DNA from: RGIG2134 sp964461115
GTDB lineage: Bacteria > Cyanobacteriota > Vampirovibrionia > Gastranaerophilales > Gastranaerophilaceae
Assembly: GCA_964461115.1 (NCBI GenBank)
Contig: CAYWSX010000003.1
Span: 1-64,000, forward strand
Length of the DNA: 64,000 bases
Direction: 5' to 3'
The position numbers and the translations under genes are program-made. Of this stretch, positions 50,432-59,489 are shown piece after piece. The notes beneath the pieces are model-generated. The model made no database searches. It was not told where the DNA came from and worked only from the letters and a program-made list of their open reading frames with translations. Numbering within the stretch: the stretch's first letter is position 1; each line of letters opens with the position of its first letter.

Positions 50432-51331
50432 ATGAGTGACGAAAACTACGAAAATCAAGAAAATTTCGAAGGATACGGGTGTGACGAAGACCCGAATTCA
50501 AGTACCGCCATTGAGCGCAGACTCAAGGCTCACAAAATGCAGCGCGAAGTGCGCAGAAGCAAAATAAAACTTAATCGTCTTCGTGCATTTCTGCGAATTA
50601 TTTTGATTGCAGCTCTCATCTATGGCGGATACCGCCTCTACCACTGCAAAATGTGGTACCTCAGCCGTTACACATTCAACTCTATCGAAAATAAATCACT
50701 GAAAATAATCGGGAACAAAATTACACCAAGCTACAAAATCCTAAATGAGCTTCGCCGTACGGGTTTCAACCACGAGCCGATTTTCATGATGGAAACAGAG
50801 GAACTCGCACGTAACGTCGAAAGGCTCCAGCCCGTAAAAAATGTCTACATTCGCCGCTTCTGGTGGCCTGCGAGGCTGGTTGTAATGATAGACGAGCGCC
50901 AGCCGGTTCTTTCTATCGCGCCAAGCGAAAACGTACTTCCAATCGCCTTTTTCGCCCAGGGTGGAGTGCTTATCGGGCGCGACTACCTGCCCTTGAACCC
51001 TTCTTACAAAACTTATCTTGTTTTAACCTACGGAACACGCGGCGACGATTACCGAAACTGGGGCGAGAAGAAGGTTTCGGCGATTGAAAAACTTGCGCGC
51101 ACAATCGAAGCAAATTCGCGAGAAAAAATCGTATACCTCGATTTCCGCGATCCGAAAGACATTTACGTAAAAATGCAGACAACAACACTCAGGATAGGCG
51201 AGCTTAACAGCACGGCATTGCAGCGCGTGAGTGCGATTTCTGCCATATTAGAACAAGTCAAAAAAATGGATAAACCCGTCAAATACATCGACCTGCGATG
51301 GGAAGAAACATACTACATCAAACTGGAATAA
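50432..51331 (+). CDS. ftsQ: Cell division protein FtsQ-like
   Basis: The product is 299 residues. An acidic, then basic cytoplasmic tail (1-50), one membrane helix (LRAFLRIILIAALIYGGYRL, about 47-66), a POTRA-like domain (about 80-150; IENKSLKIIGNKITPSYKIL, RLQPVKNVYIRRFWW) and the beta domain (IDERQPVLSIAPSEN) are in the FtsQ order. FtsQ links FtsB/L to the divisome. The context after murC-murB-ddl agrees. It begins directly after the ddl stop and overlaps no gene at its real end, apart from a spurious upstream extension of nadE. Confidence 0.85.
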   Translation: MSDENYENQENFEGYGCDEDPNSSTAIERRLKAHKMQREVRRSKIKLNRLRAFLRIILIAALIYGGYRLYHCKMWYLSRYTFNSIENKSLKIIGNKITPSYKILNELRRTGFNHEPIFMMETEELARNVERLQPVKNVYIRRFWWPARLVVMIDERQPVLSIAPSENVLPIAFFAQGGVLIGRDYLPLNPSYKTYLVLTYGTRGDDYRNWGEKKVSAIEKLARTIEANSREKIVYLDFRDPKDIYVKMQTTTLRIGELNSTALQRVSAISAILEQVKKMDKPVKYIDLRWEETYYIKLE

Positions 51332-51348
51332 TCGGAGCGCATAGGATA

Positions 51349-52887
51349 ATGGGGATAAAAACGGCACTGGGACAAGTAAATCTCGTAATCGGAAATTTCG
51401 AAGAAAATTTTGATAACATAAAAAATTTCACGGAAAAAGCTATCGAAAAAGAGGTAAAACTCCTTATTTTTCCTGAACTTACCGCGCCGGTAAAAGGTGC
51501 CAAAGATTTGCTTTTAATCCCCGAATATATCGAAAAATCAAATGAAATAATTAAAAATCTGCTGCCATATTCTAACAAAATCTCCATTTTAATCGGGGGA
51601 GCTGAGAAAAAGGAAAACGACCGCTATAACACCGTATTCCTGCTTCAAAACGGAAAAGTTAGACCTGTCGCGAGGCTTTACAGCGTCTCTCACGCAGAAA
51701 AAAAATACTTCTCTGCACAAAAATTAAATGAAATTTTTGAAATTGACGGAGAAAAATTTCTTGCGGTAATCGGGCAAGATACGCCTGAAAAATCGGCAGT
51801 TTCGGGTACTGATTATGTAATAAATTTAAATTCGACGCCGTTTGAAAAAGAAAAAACACCAAAGTGTCCGAAATATGCACAGGGAAAGAAAACTATCTTG
51901 ATGAATCATACAGGGCTCGCGCAAGAGTTTGTGTACGACGGAGGTTCGAGCGTATGGACAAAAAACTCTGAACTTGCGCTCACAGCACCGTTCTTTATGA
52001 ATACCCCGGCAATAATTTCTGACGAAATATTTCAAACACCTTCTGCGCAGGCTCAAATCTCAAGAGAAGAAGCGGTTTTCAACACACTATCATACGCGTT
52101 TAAAGAATTTTGCCGAGTAAATAAGTTCGAAAAAGCCATTTTAGGGCTCTCTGGCGGAATCGACTCGGCGCTCACCGCCGTGATTATGTGCGACGCAATC
52201 GGCGCAGAAAACGTCCTCGGGATAACGATGCCGAGCCGATATTCAACAGACGGCAGCGTCAAGGACTCCTACGACCTCGCTGAAAATCTCGGCATGGAGT
52301 GCCGCACAGTGCCGATAAAACCTCTTTTCGACACATTTATCGAGGATATTCAAGGCAAACTCTACTTTGACCTTGCGGAAGAAAACCTGCAAGCCCGCCT
52401 CAGGGCAAACATCCTGATGTCCTGCTCTAACCGCGAAAACCGAGTGCTGGTTTCAACAGGCAACAAATCCGAGTGCGCAATGGGCTACTGCACGCTTTAC
52501 GGAGACACGGCAGGCGGAATCAACCTTATATCAGACCTTTACAAGACAGAAGTCTACGCATTGTCCCGCTGGGTCAACAGAAACAGAGAAATTATTCCCG
52601 AAAACACAATCACAAAGGCTCCCTCGGCAGAACTCCGCCCCGACCAGAAAGACCAAGACAGCCTGCCCGACTATGAGGTGCTCGACGACATTTTATATCG
52701 CTGGATTGAAGAAAGAGAGCCGCTTTCGGCAATTTCGAAAACCCACGGCGCGGAACTCACCAAAGAAATCATAAACAAACTTAACATTATGGAATTTAAG
52801 CGAAATCAGCTCACGTATTCACTTTCAATCAGCAAAGTATCTCTTTTGGACAGAGATTTTCCACTGGTGAACTCTTATCGTGTATAA
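51349..52887 (+). CDS. nadE: NAD+ synthetase with degenerate glutaminase domain
   Basis: The product is 512 residues. The C-terminal synthetase (about 255-512) is intact: AILGLSGGIDSALTAVIMCD is the PP-loop, and VSTGNKSECAMGYCTLYGDT binds NaAD. The N-terminal nitrilase-like domain (1-235) keeps Glu43 (IFPELTAP). The catalytic Cys position of the usual ICEDxW motif is Gly142 (LAVIGQDTPE), and the conserved Lys of the RKxxLPNY region appears lost (ARLYSVSHAE). It may thus rely on free ammonia. The ATG at 51349 is preceded by GGAGCGCATAGGATA; an upstream in-frame Met lies inside ftsQ. Confidence 0.92.
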   Translation: MGIKTALGQVNLVIGNFEENFDNIKNFTEKAIEKEVKLLIFPELTAPVKGAKDLLLIPEYIEKSNEIIKNLLPYSNKISILIGGAEKKENDRYNTVFLLQNGKVRPVARLYSVSHAEKKYFSAQKLNEIFEIDGEKFLAVIGQDTPEKSAVSGTDYVINLNSTPFEKEKTPKCPKYAQGKKTILMNHTGLAQEFVYDGGSSVWTKNSELALTAPFFMNTPAIISDEIFQTPSAQAQISREEAVFNTLSYAFKEFCRVNKFEKAILGLSGGIDSALTAVIMCDAIGAENVLGITMPSRYSTDGSVKDSYDLAENLGMECRTVPIKPLFDTFIEDIQGKLYFDLAEENLQARLRANILMSCSNRENRVLVSTGNKSECAMGYCTLYGDTAGGINLISDLYKTEVYALSRWVNRNREIIPENTITKAPSAELRPDQKDQDSLPDYEVLDDILYRWIEEREPLSAISKTHGAELTKEIINKLNIMEFKRNQLTYSLSISKVSLLDRDFPLVNSYRV

Positions 52888-52927
52888 TATTTATTAAAAT
52901 AACAGACATTGAGGCAGTGAGGAAAAC

Positions 52928-53644
52928 ATGAAAAAAATCGGCATAATCGGTGGTATGAGCTGGGAATCAACCATTGAATACTATCGAATCATAAACGAAG
53001 AGGTTCAAAAACGTTTCGGAGGGCTTAAAAGCGCCGAAATTCTCATAGAAAGCTACGATTTCAGCCAAATTGCCGAACTTCAGCGTCAAAATGACTGGGC
53101 TGAACTTGAGCGGATTCTTGCCGACTCAGCACAAAGGCTCGAAGACGCAGGCGCAGAGATGGTTTTGATTGCGACTAACACTATGCACAAGGTGGCACCG
53201 TATGTATTGAGCAAGGTTCATATTCCGCTGCTTCACATTGCTGACGCGGCTGCGGAGGAAATGAAAAAGCTAAACATCACTAAAGCCGCCCTTTTAGGTA
53301 CAAAATTCACAATGACAGAGGATTTTTACCGAGGCATTTTATCAAAAAAGCACAATATTGAAACAATTATTCCTGACGAAAAAGCCCAAAACACAGTCCA
53401 CAGCATTATTTTTGACGAACTTTGCGCAGGTAGAATAATAGAGGATTCGCGCAGAAAATTATCGGAAATAATCGAAACGCTCAAGGCGCAAGGCGCCCAA
53501 GCCGTGATCCTGGGCTGCACAGAGCTGCCGCTGGTTATAAAAACAGCATCCCTGCCTATCATTGACACGACAGAGCTTCACGCATTATCGGCAGTAAATT
53601 ATGCACTTAAAGAAGAGAAAATCCCCGCCGCAATCCGCAATTAA
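52928..53644 (+). CDS. Aspartate/glutamate racemase family protein (YgeA-like)
   Basis: The product is 238 residues. IGIIGGMSWESTIEYYRIIN (4-23) and the two half-sites place Thr83 (ATNTMHKVAP) and Cys197 (ILGCTELPLV) as the acid-base pair. This is the Thr/Cys arrangement of E. coli YgeA, a broad-range amino-acid racemase, rather than the Cys/Cys pair of MurI. It may supply D-amino acids for the wall, near murC-ddl. A transcription gap of about 40 nt separates it from nadE. Its stop overlaps the convergent sucD stop by 4 nt. Confidence 0.92.
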   Translation: MKKIGIIGGMSWESTIEYYRIINEEVQKRFGGLKSAEILIESYDFSQIAELQRQNDWAELERILADSAQRLEDAGAEMVLIATNTMHKVAPYVLSKVHIPLLHIADAAAEEMKKLNITKAALLGTKFTMTEDFYRGILSKKHNIETIIPDEKAQNTVHSIIFDELCAGRIIEDSRRKLSEIIETLKAQGAQAVILGCTELPLVIKTASLPIIDTTELHALSAVNYALKEEKIPAAIRN

Positions 53645-54507
53645 AGCGTAGATTTAATCACGCGCCCTATTTCAGCAGGCGAAACGCAGATTTTTACGCC
53701 CGCATTTTCGAGCGCCTCAATTTTGCTTTTTGCCGTGCCGGAATTCCCTGAAATTATAGCGCCTGCGTGTCCCATACGCTTGCCTTTCGGCGCAGTACAG
53801 CCTGCGATAAACGCCGTGACAGGCTTTGTCACATTATTTTTTATGAATTCCGCAGCTTCCTCTTCTGCGGCACCGCCAATTTCACCGATTAAGCAGATAG
53901 CGTCCGTCTCATTATCCTCTTGGAAAGCTTTCAGGCAGTCAATAAATGAGGTTCCGACAATACTGTCTCCGCCGATTCCGACGCAAGTCGACTGACCCAA
54001 GCCCAAATTAGTGAGCTGATAAACAGCCTCGTAAGTAAGCGTCCCGCTGCGCGACACAACTCCGACCCCGCCTTTTTTGTGGATAGAAGCGGGCATTATG
54101 CCGATTTTGCACTCTTCAGGCGTTATAATCCCGGGGCAGTTCGGACCAACAAGCCTTGCCCCTGAAGCATTTACAGCCTCAGTAACCCTTAGCATATCAA
54201 GAACCGGAATCCCTTCCGTAATCGCTATAATCAGCTTCACACCGGCTTCTGCAGACTCAATAATAGCGTCAGCAGCAAACCTCGGCGGCACAAAAATCAA
54301 ACCGGCATCAGGCTCTAACGCAGCGCACGCAGATTTCACATCTCCATACACCGGCAGCCCGAAAATCTCCTGCCCGCCCTTATTTGGCGTCACACCACCC
54401 ACAATTTTAGTACCGTATTCGAGGCATTTTTCCGCGTGGAACGCGCCCTCGCGTCCGGTAATCCCCTGAACTATGACTCTCGTGTTTTTGTCCGCAAAAA
54501 TCGCCAT
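53641..54507 (-). CDS. sucD: Succinate--CoA ligase alpha subunit
   Basis: The product is 288 residues. TRVIVQGITGREGAFHAEKC (9-28) binds CoA. GLIFVPPRFAADAIIE and GPNCPGIITPEECKIGIMPA follow. MGHAGAIISGNSGTAKSKIE (about 243-262) holds the phosphorylated His. It pairs with sucC 7 nt upstream. The enzyme interconverts succinyl-CoA and succinate with a nucleotide triphosphate. No other TCA gene is visible in the window. Confidence 0.96.
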   Translation of the reverse strand: MAIFADKNTRVIVQGITGREGAFHAEKCLEYGTKIVGGVTPNKGGQEIFGLPVYGDVKSACAALEPDAGLIFVPPRFAADAIIESAEAGVKLIIAITEGIPVLDMLRVTEAVNASGARLVGPNCPGIITPEECKIGIMPASIHKKGGVGVVSRSGTLTYEAVYQLTNLGLGQSTCVGIGGDSIVGTSFIDCLKAFQEDNETDAICLIGEIGGAAEEEAAEFIKNNVTKPVTAFIAGCTAPKGKRMGHAGAIISGNSGTAKSKIEALENAGVKICVSPAEIGRVIKSTL

Positions 54508-54514
54508 AACGCGC

Positions 54515-55663
54515 CTAACCTCTCAAATTTTTTATCGCGAAAACCGCGTCATCCAAATCCTTCACCACTGTGAATTTCAGCCCCGAATTATTTAGAATTT
54601 CCGCCCCCTGCTCTTTATTTGTGCCCTCAAGTCTTATAATAACAGGGATTTCGAGACTCAAGTTCGAAACCGCATTTTTTATGCCCTCAGCTAAAACATC
54701 GCAGCGCAAAATTCCGCCGAAAATGTTTATAAACACAGCTTTTACAGCTTTATCCGAAATCAGAATTTTGAAAGCGTTCTCAATTTTTTCTGCACTCGCG
54801 CCACCTCCGACGTCGAGAAAATTCGCCGGGGAAGAACCCGCAAGCTTTATAATATCCATCGTCGCCATGGCAAGACCGGCGCCGTTTACCATACAGCCGA
54901 TTTCACCGTCGAGTTTTATGTAATTAAGGTCAAATTTTGACGCCTCAACTTCAAGTGGGTTTTCCTGCCCAAAATCTCGAAGTTCCGCAATTTCGGGGTG
55001 GCGAAAAAGAGCGTTATCGTCGAAATTTATCTTCGCGTCCAAAGCACAAAGCCCTCGCTCAGCAGTATATGCCAGCGGATTGATTTCAATCAAAGAGCAA
55101 TCTTTTTCAACAAAAAGTTTTATCAATCGCTCCAAAATAATCGCCAACTGCACCTTTTCAACAGGCAAAATATCATATTTGTTTATAATATCAACCAAAT
55201 TAGGCGGCTCATTCAAATTTATAAACGCTGTAATGACAGCCTCCGGAGTCTTTTCGGCAACAGACTCAATATCCATGCCCCCACACTTTGAAAATATCAC
55301 GGCAAGCGATTTTGAGCTGCGGTCAATCGTCAAACTCAAATAATACTCGCGCTCAATGTTTGCAGCACTTTCCAAAATTATTTTCTCAATAATTTTCGAC
55401 TCATCGCCAAGCTGGTTCGAGCGAAACTCCATTCCAAGCATGTTTTGAGCGTTTTCGAGCGTCTCAACAGCAGTCTTACAGAATTTAATCCCGCCATGCT
55501 TCCCTCTGGCTCCAGAATGCACCTGCGCCTTAACAACACAAGGGACACCGATTATTGCAAGCTTTTCTTCAATCTCAGAAGCATCTGAAACAAGCTCATA
55601 CGATGTTGTTCTCACCCCATAAGACTTTAAAAGCATTTTTGCCTGATATTCATGAATTTTCAT
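54515..55663 (-). CDS. sucC: Succinate--CoA ligase beta subunit
   Basis: The product is 382 residues with the ATP-grasp fold. MKIHEYQAKMLLKSYGVRTT opens it, and VVKAQVHSGARGKHGGIKFC carries nucleotide-binding residues. SLIEINPLAYTAERGLCALD, GEIGCMVNGAGLAMATMDII and LDVGGGASAEKIENAFKIL form the Mg and CoA parts. It begins 1 nt after the O-antigen ligase stop, so it is translated from an LPS-type operon. This neighbour is unexpected for a central-metabolism gene. Confidence 0.95.
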   Translation of the reverse strand: MKIHEYQAKMLLKSYGVRTTSYELVSDASEIEEKLAIIGVPCVVKAQVHSGARGKHGGIKFCKTAVETLENAQNMLGMEFRSNQLGDESKIIEKIILESAANIEREYYLSLTIDRSSKSLAVIFSKCGGMDIESVAEKTPEAVITAFINLNEPPNLVDIINKYDILPVEKVQLAIILERLIKLFVEKDCSLIEINPLAYTAERGLCALDAKINFDDNALFRHPEIAELRDFGQENPLEVEASKFDLNYIKLDGEIGCMVNGAGLAMATMDIIKLAGSSPANFLDVGGGASAEKIENAFKILISDKAVKAVFINIFGGILRCDVLAEGIKNAVSNLSLEIPVIIRLEGTNKEQGAEILNNSGLKFTVVKDLDDAVFAIKNLRG

Positions 55664-57022
55664 CTAGCCAGCCTCTTTGCGCGAAAGAACCCCGTTTAGC
55701 ACCGCAACCATAGTCCAAAAAACAAACTGGATTTGCGGTCTAAAAAATACCGTATCGAAAAGCCCGTGTACCATTAACCCAAAGACGCTTACGATACAAA
55801 TTGAAACATAAATTTTGCCTCTGATGGACTGGTCTTGGCAAATATAGCGCGCAGACTGCCAAAATAACAACCCAACAAAGCTAAAAAATGCAAGAAATCC
55901 TACAATACCCGATTCAACAGCAATTTCCAGCGGAACACTATACGCACCCAATGCGTCAAATCCCGTCATCATATAATATCCATAAACCTCGCGGAACGTG
56001 TGATTGCCCGGTCCGATACCGAACAGCGGATTATCAGCAAACATGTGCCAGGAAGATTGATAAACATTCATTCTAAAAGATGTCGAAGAGTCGCCCCTCA
56101 AAAGGAACACAGACATCAATCTGTTCAAAATTTTCGGCATGCACGCAAGCGCCAAAACTCCGACACCCGTTACCATAATCAAGAAATTTTTCCACCAATT
56201 TTGAATCTTTTTAAACGCAAAAAAATCATAATAAGCGATACGATATGAAATAAACATATACCCGAAAACTATTCCCAGGAGTGCCAAATAAGCACCGCGA
56301 CAGCCTGTCTGAAAAATCGCCGCAAATACAATCAAAATATTTATTAAAGCGATAAAAAACGACTTGCTATGACGCTTTTCAACCGTCAACAGCGCCACAC
56401 CAACAACACACGGAAAGCACGCAACCAAATACCCAGCAAGAAGATTCGGATTATACGGCTTTAAACTTCCGTAAATTCTTGAAATCGCATCCTCAGGGTT
56501 GATATAGCTCATATCCTGCCAAGTCGCACCTTCCATAACCGTATTCGATTGCAAAAGCGCATAAAGCGCCTCAAGCGAGCATATTGCTGCAAGCAAAAGC
56601 ACTATCCAGAGTACGTTTTTGCGTTTTTTTCTGAATAGCGGAACTATTGAAAAATAATAACCGATATAAATAAAATACTTAGAAAGCCCCTCCAAACTGA
56701 ATTTCACTTCAGTTGAGTTGAAAGTTGCAAAGATCAGAACGAGGAAAAATATCAATAGAGCCCCGTCTGCCCTTGAAAATTCGATTTTTGCACCCTTAAT
56801 AAAAACAAGCTTCACAAACGCAGCAAGCATAACCAGCAAGCCAATTGCACCGAGAATCTCAGTCTCGCAAAAAGTCGATACGACAAGTAAAATAGCGCTC
56901 AAAGCAAAAATTATGTCATCGATGTTTTTTATCAGTGCGCTCGCCGCTGTAACTGCCGCCAGTTTTTCCTGAGCGCACGCAAAGAATTTATTTATGCCGT
57001 CTAAAATTGTACTCTTTATCAC
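55664..57022 (-). CDS. O-antigen ligase family membrane protein
   Basis: The product is 452 residues with about ten hydrophobic helices. The family-typical large periplasmic loop (about 290-370) carries RMNVYQSSWHMFADNPLFGI and GPGNHTFREVYG, the Wzy_C signature NPxxGxGxG-like segment with an essential His. Such proteins ligate O-antigen to lipid A-core or polymerise repeat units. It follows the DUF4330-like gene by 36 nt and heptose kinase, agreeing with LPS assembly. Confidence 0.88.
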   Translation of the reverse strand: MIKSTILDGINKFFACAQEKLAAVTAASALIKNIDDIIFALSAILLVVSTFCETEILGAIGLLVMLAAFVKLVFIKGAKIEFSRADGALLIFFLVLIFATFNSTEVKFSLEGLSKYFIYIGYYFSIVPLFRKKRKNVLWIVLLLAAICSLEALYALLQSNTVMEGATWQDMSYINPEDAISRIYGSLKPYNPNLLAGYLVACFPCVVGVALLTVEKRHSKSFFIALINILIVFAAIFQTGCRGAYLALLGIVFGYMFISYRIAYYDFFAFKKIQNWWKNFLIMVTGVGVLALACMPKILNRLMSVFLLRGDSSTSFRMNVYQSSWHMFADNPLFGIGPGNHTFREVYGYYMMTGFDALGAYSVPLEIAVESGIVGFLAFFSFVGLLFWQSARYICQDQSIRGKIYVSICIVSVFGLMVHGLFDTVFFRPQIQFVFWTMVAVLNGVLSRKEAG

Positions 57023-57058
57023 TTCAGCCTACCCTAATACTCTCTACGATTGTTTTTT

Positions 57059-57766
57059 CTACTTCTTTTGCGGAACAGCATGAGTATTCACCGGCGTGTT
57101 CACAGGAGTTTGTGCCGAAGTTTCAGGATTTACGGAAAGCGGCTGAACGCCGGTCGGAGACCCTTCCGGATACTGTACCGGGTGCTCGATAGGCATATTC
57201 ACTACGCCATTTTTAGCATTTTCAATATTTGACTTTTCTTGCTCAATAGCTTCTTTGATTTCTTTAGCCTCATCAGCTTTCAAAACTTTTACGCTCGAAA
57301 CCGTTCCGTTAAGCCTGTAATCTTTACCTTCAAGAACAATAGGGAGACCTGTTTTAAGCTTATTTCCACCCAGAACCGCACCATCTTCAGTAATTTTTGC
57401 ATCGTCTACAAGTGTTACAAGACAATCAAACATAAACGGAGAACCTGCGTCTCTAACAACCACTGGCTGACCTACAGGCGTCATCATCATCGTGAGTTTC
57501 GGTATCATTTTAGAGCCGACAATCGTAACATCCTTATGCGGCACGTTTCTTATTGTAATAAAGCTCTCTTCGGTCGGTACAAAAGGATTTTGCTCATTAG
57601 TTATTGTCACTCCCCTGAAAAATACCTGAAAAACAACCGTATTTTCTGAAATTACAGGCGTTTTTCCGATTTTCTTTTTATTAATGAATAGCACAGCGCC
57701 CAAAAGCACTGCTAAAACTACAATCCCGATTATAATATAATCAAATTTTTTCAATTCAATTTTCAC
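57059..57766 (-). CDS. DUF4330-like single-pass membrane protein
   Basis: The product is 235 residues. One N-terminal helix (YIIIGIVVLAVLLGAVLFIN, about 10-29) anchors a beta-rich domain (about 45-165) with VVFQVFFRGVTITNEQNPFV and LKTGLPIVLEGKDYRLNGTV, which fits DUF4330, known mainly from Cyanobacteria and Firmicutes. A Pro/Thr/Asn-rich tail (about 190-235) ends the protein. It lies 4 nt after the heptose kinase. The role is unknown; the location suggests envelope polysaccharide export or assembly. Confidence 0.8.
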   Translation of the reverse strand: MKIELKKFDYIIIGIVVLAVLLGAVLFINKKKIGKTPVISENTVVFQVFFRGVTITNEQNPFVPTEESFITIRNVPHKDVTIVGSKMIPKLTMMMTPVGQPVVVRDAGSPFMFDCLVTLVDDAKITEDGAVLGGNKLKTGLPIVLEGKDYRLNGTVSSVKVLKADEAKEIKEAIEQEKSNIENAKNGVVNMPIEHPVQYPEGSPTGVQPLSVNPETSAQTPVNTPVNTHAVPQKK

Positions 57767-57770
57767 GTTT

Positions 57771-58823
57771 TTATCCTCCTATGATAAATTTTTCCATATC
57801 CATAATTTTAAGATTTTCAACAATCTCGTCAATAGTCGTAGTGGCACAGCCGAAGTGGCGAATGACAATACTTGCGGCTATATTTCCGATGATAGCTGCA
57901 TACTTTGGTTCAAAACCAGCTGCCAAAGCCAGCGTAAAGCTTGCAATAACAGTATCTCCCGCACCTGTTACATCAAACACGTCTTTTTTATTGAAGACAG
58001 GAATTTCGGTGATTTTTTCGTTCTTTTCAAAAAGCACCATGCCCTTGTCTCCGCGTGTCACAAGCACCATTTCGGCATTTGTATCGGAAAGAACATCCTT
58101 GCCCGCTTTAACAAGAGATTCATTATCTTTAATAAAATAACCTACAAACTTCTCTGTATCAGGCTGGTTAGGCGTTAAAGCCGTAACTCCCTGGAATTTG
58201 TTCATTGTTTTTTGCGCATCAACAGTTATAATTTTGTTGTATTTTTTTGCCAACTCAATAGCCTTGTCAACTACAGGCTGAGTAAGGGTTCCGAGGTGAT
58301 AGTCCGACAGAATAATCGCATCAAAATGCGGCACAGCCTTCTCTAATTTTTTTATAACTTTCGCCTCAGTCTCCTTTGAAATCGGAGTTGTAGTCTGGCG
58401 GTCAATTCGAACAATCTGCTGTGTAACAGACTGTGAGCATGTTCCCGTAATACGAGTTTTAACGGTCGTGTAACGCTCAGAATCCGCAACCAGATACTCA
58501 GTGCTGACCCCTGCTTCCTCAAAAGCATTCATCAAAATCGGAGCATGGTAATCCTCACCCACAACGCCAATAACAGCAGCTTTTCCGCCATTTAGTGCCG
58601 CAATATTATGTGCCGCGTTTGAGCCGCCGCCCAAAATAATTTTCGTTTTATTATGCAAAAGAATCAAAACAGGCGCCTCGCGCGAAATACGCTCAGTATC
58701 ACCGTAAATCATCTCATCAATCGCCAAGTCCCCTACTATAAGCACTTTCGGGTTTCTCATCTTCTCAATATTCTTTAAAATGTAACCTTTATCAATACTT
58801 AACAAATTTTTATCTCCACTCAT
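57771..58823 (-). CDS. rfaE1: D-glycero-beta-D-manno-heptose-7-phosphate kinase
   Basis: The product is 350 residues of the PfkB/ribokinase fold. VLIVGDLAIDEMIYGDTERI with SREAPVLIL is the HldE kinase-domain signature. GGGSNAAHNIAALNG binds the sugar. DVTGAGDTVIASFTLALAAG (about 283-302) carries the catalytic Asp. Only the kinase half of bifunctional HldE is present, so the adenylyltransferase (RfaE2) must be elsewhere. It heads rfaE1-DUF4330-ligase-sucC-sucD and implies heptose-containing LPS. Confidence 0.92.
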   Translation of the reverse strand: MSGDKNLLSIDKGYILKNIEKMRNPKVLIVGDLAIDEMIYGDTERISREAPVLILLHNKTKIILGGGSNAAHNIAALNGGKAAVIGVVGEDYHAPILMNAFEEAGVSTEYLVADSERYTTVKTRITGTCSQSVTQQIVRIDRQTTTPISKETEAKVIKKLEKAVPHFDAIILSDYHLGTLTQPVVDKAIELAKKYNKIITVDAQKTMNKFQGVTALTPNQPDTEKFVGYFIKDNESLVKAGKDVLSDTNAEMVLVTRGDKGMVLFEKNEKITEIPVFNKKDVFDVTGAGDTVIASFTLALAAGFEPKYAAIIGNIAASIVIRHFGCATTTIDEIVENLKIMDMEKFIIGG

Positions 58824-58836
58824 CCGTATTATTAGT

Positions 58837-58865
58837 TTGATTAAAACTCAAAATTGATTTATAAT
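58837..58865 (+). promoter_or_regulatory. Promoter of the gene at 58907
   Basis: TTGATT (58837-58842), 17 nt, TATAAT (58860-58865), 41 nt before the TTG start. It is the rightward member of the divergent gap with rfaE1. Confidence 0.65.
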
Positions 58866-58906
58866 ACACTAAGTTTAACACAAATTACAAAATAAAGGAA
58901 AGAATT

Positions 58907-59473
58907 TTGAGCGAAAATTTTTCAAATAATGAAGAAGAAAACACACCCGTAACACCTTCAACGCCTGATATTGACGAAATACAAGAAGCAATCAGACAAA
59001 AAATGAAGGAAGATGAGGCAAGCGACCCTGATTATTTCGACGACTTTGAGTCTTCGGGCGACAATTTGCCGAATGAGGGCGATGACACAAGTTCGCTCGA
59101 AAATGAATACTATGACATGACGCCTCAAGAGAAAAAGTTTGTTGTAGCCGTAACTCCCGATAATGTGCCGTTTTTCGACAAATTACCTCCCGAAGAACGC
59201 GCAAAGCTAATAAATAAACTTCTTGAAAAACATCAGGAAGAAATCAAGGTCGACCCCGAAAAATTACGCATACAAAAGCTTGTTAAACACTGCGCAGTAA
59301 TTTTTATTACAGTTGCGGTCGGGCTGCCGCTGATTTTTTACACGGTAAATACCTCGATAGAGGCTACTGTCAACAGTTACAGACAAGTTCAGCAGAACTT
59401 TGAAAAACTTTACCAGCAAAAAGGCGGAATCAAACGTAAAGATCTGACTAAAATCCAGAACTTAAGCTACTAA
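58907..59473 (+). CDS. Acidic single-pass membrane protein, unknown
   Basis: The product is 188 residues. The first 115 are very acidic and probably disordered with short helices (DIDEIQEAIRQKMKEDEASD, then LPPEERAKLINKLLEKHQEE). One membrane helix follows (CAVIFITVAVGLPLIFYTVN, about 129-148). A short helical periplasmic tail (about 150-188) follows. No family recognised. The start is TTG, preceded by AAAGGAAAGAA and a good promoter. It converges on the AsmA/TamB-like gene with only 16 nt between stops. Confidence 0.8.
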   Translation: MSENFSNNEEENTPVTPSTPDIDEIQEAIRQKMKEDEASDPDYFDDFESSGDNLPNEGDDTSSLENEYYDMTPQEKKFVVAVTPDNVPFFDKLPPEERAKLINKLLEKHQEEIKVDPEKLRIQKLVKHCAVIFITVAVGLPLIFYTVNTSIEATVNSYRQVQQNFEKLYQQKGGIKRKDLTKIQNLSY

Positions 59474-59489
59474 GAATTAATTTCAGATT

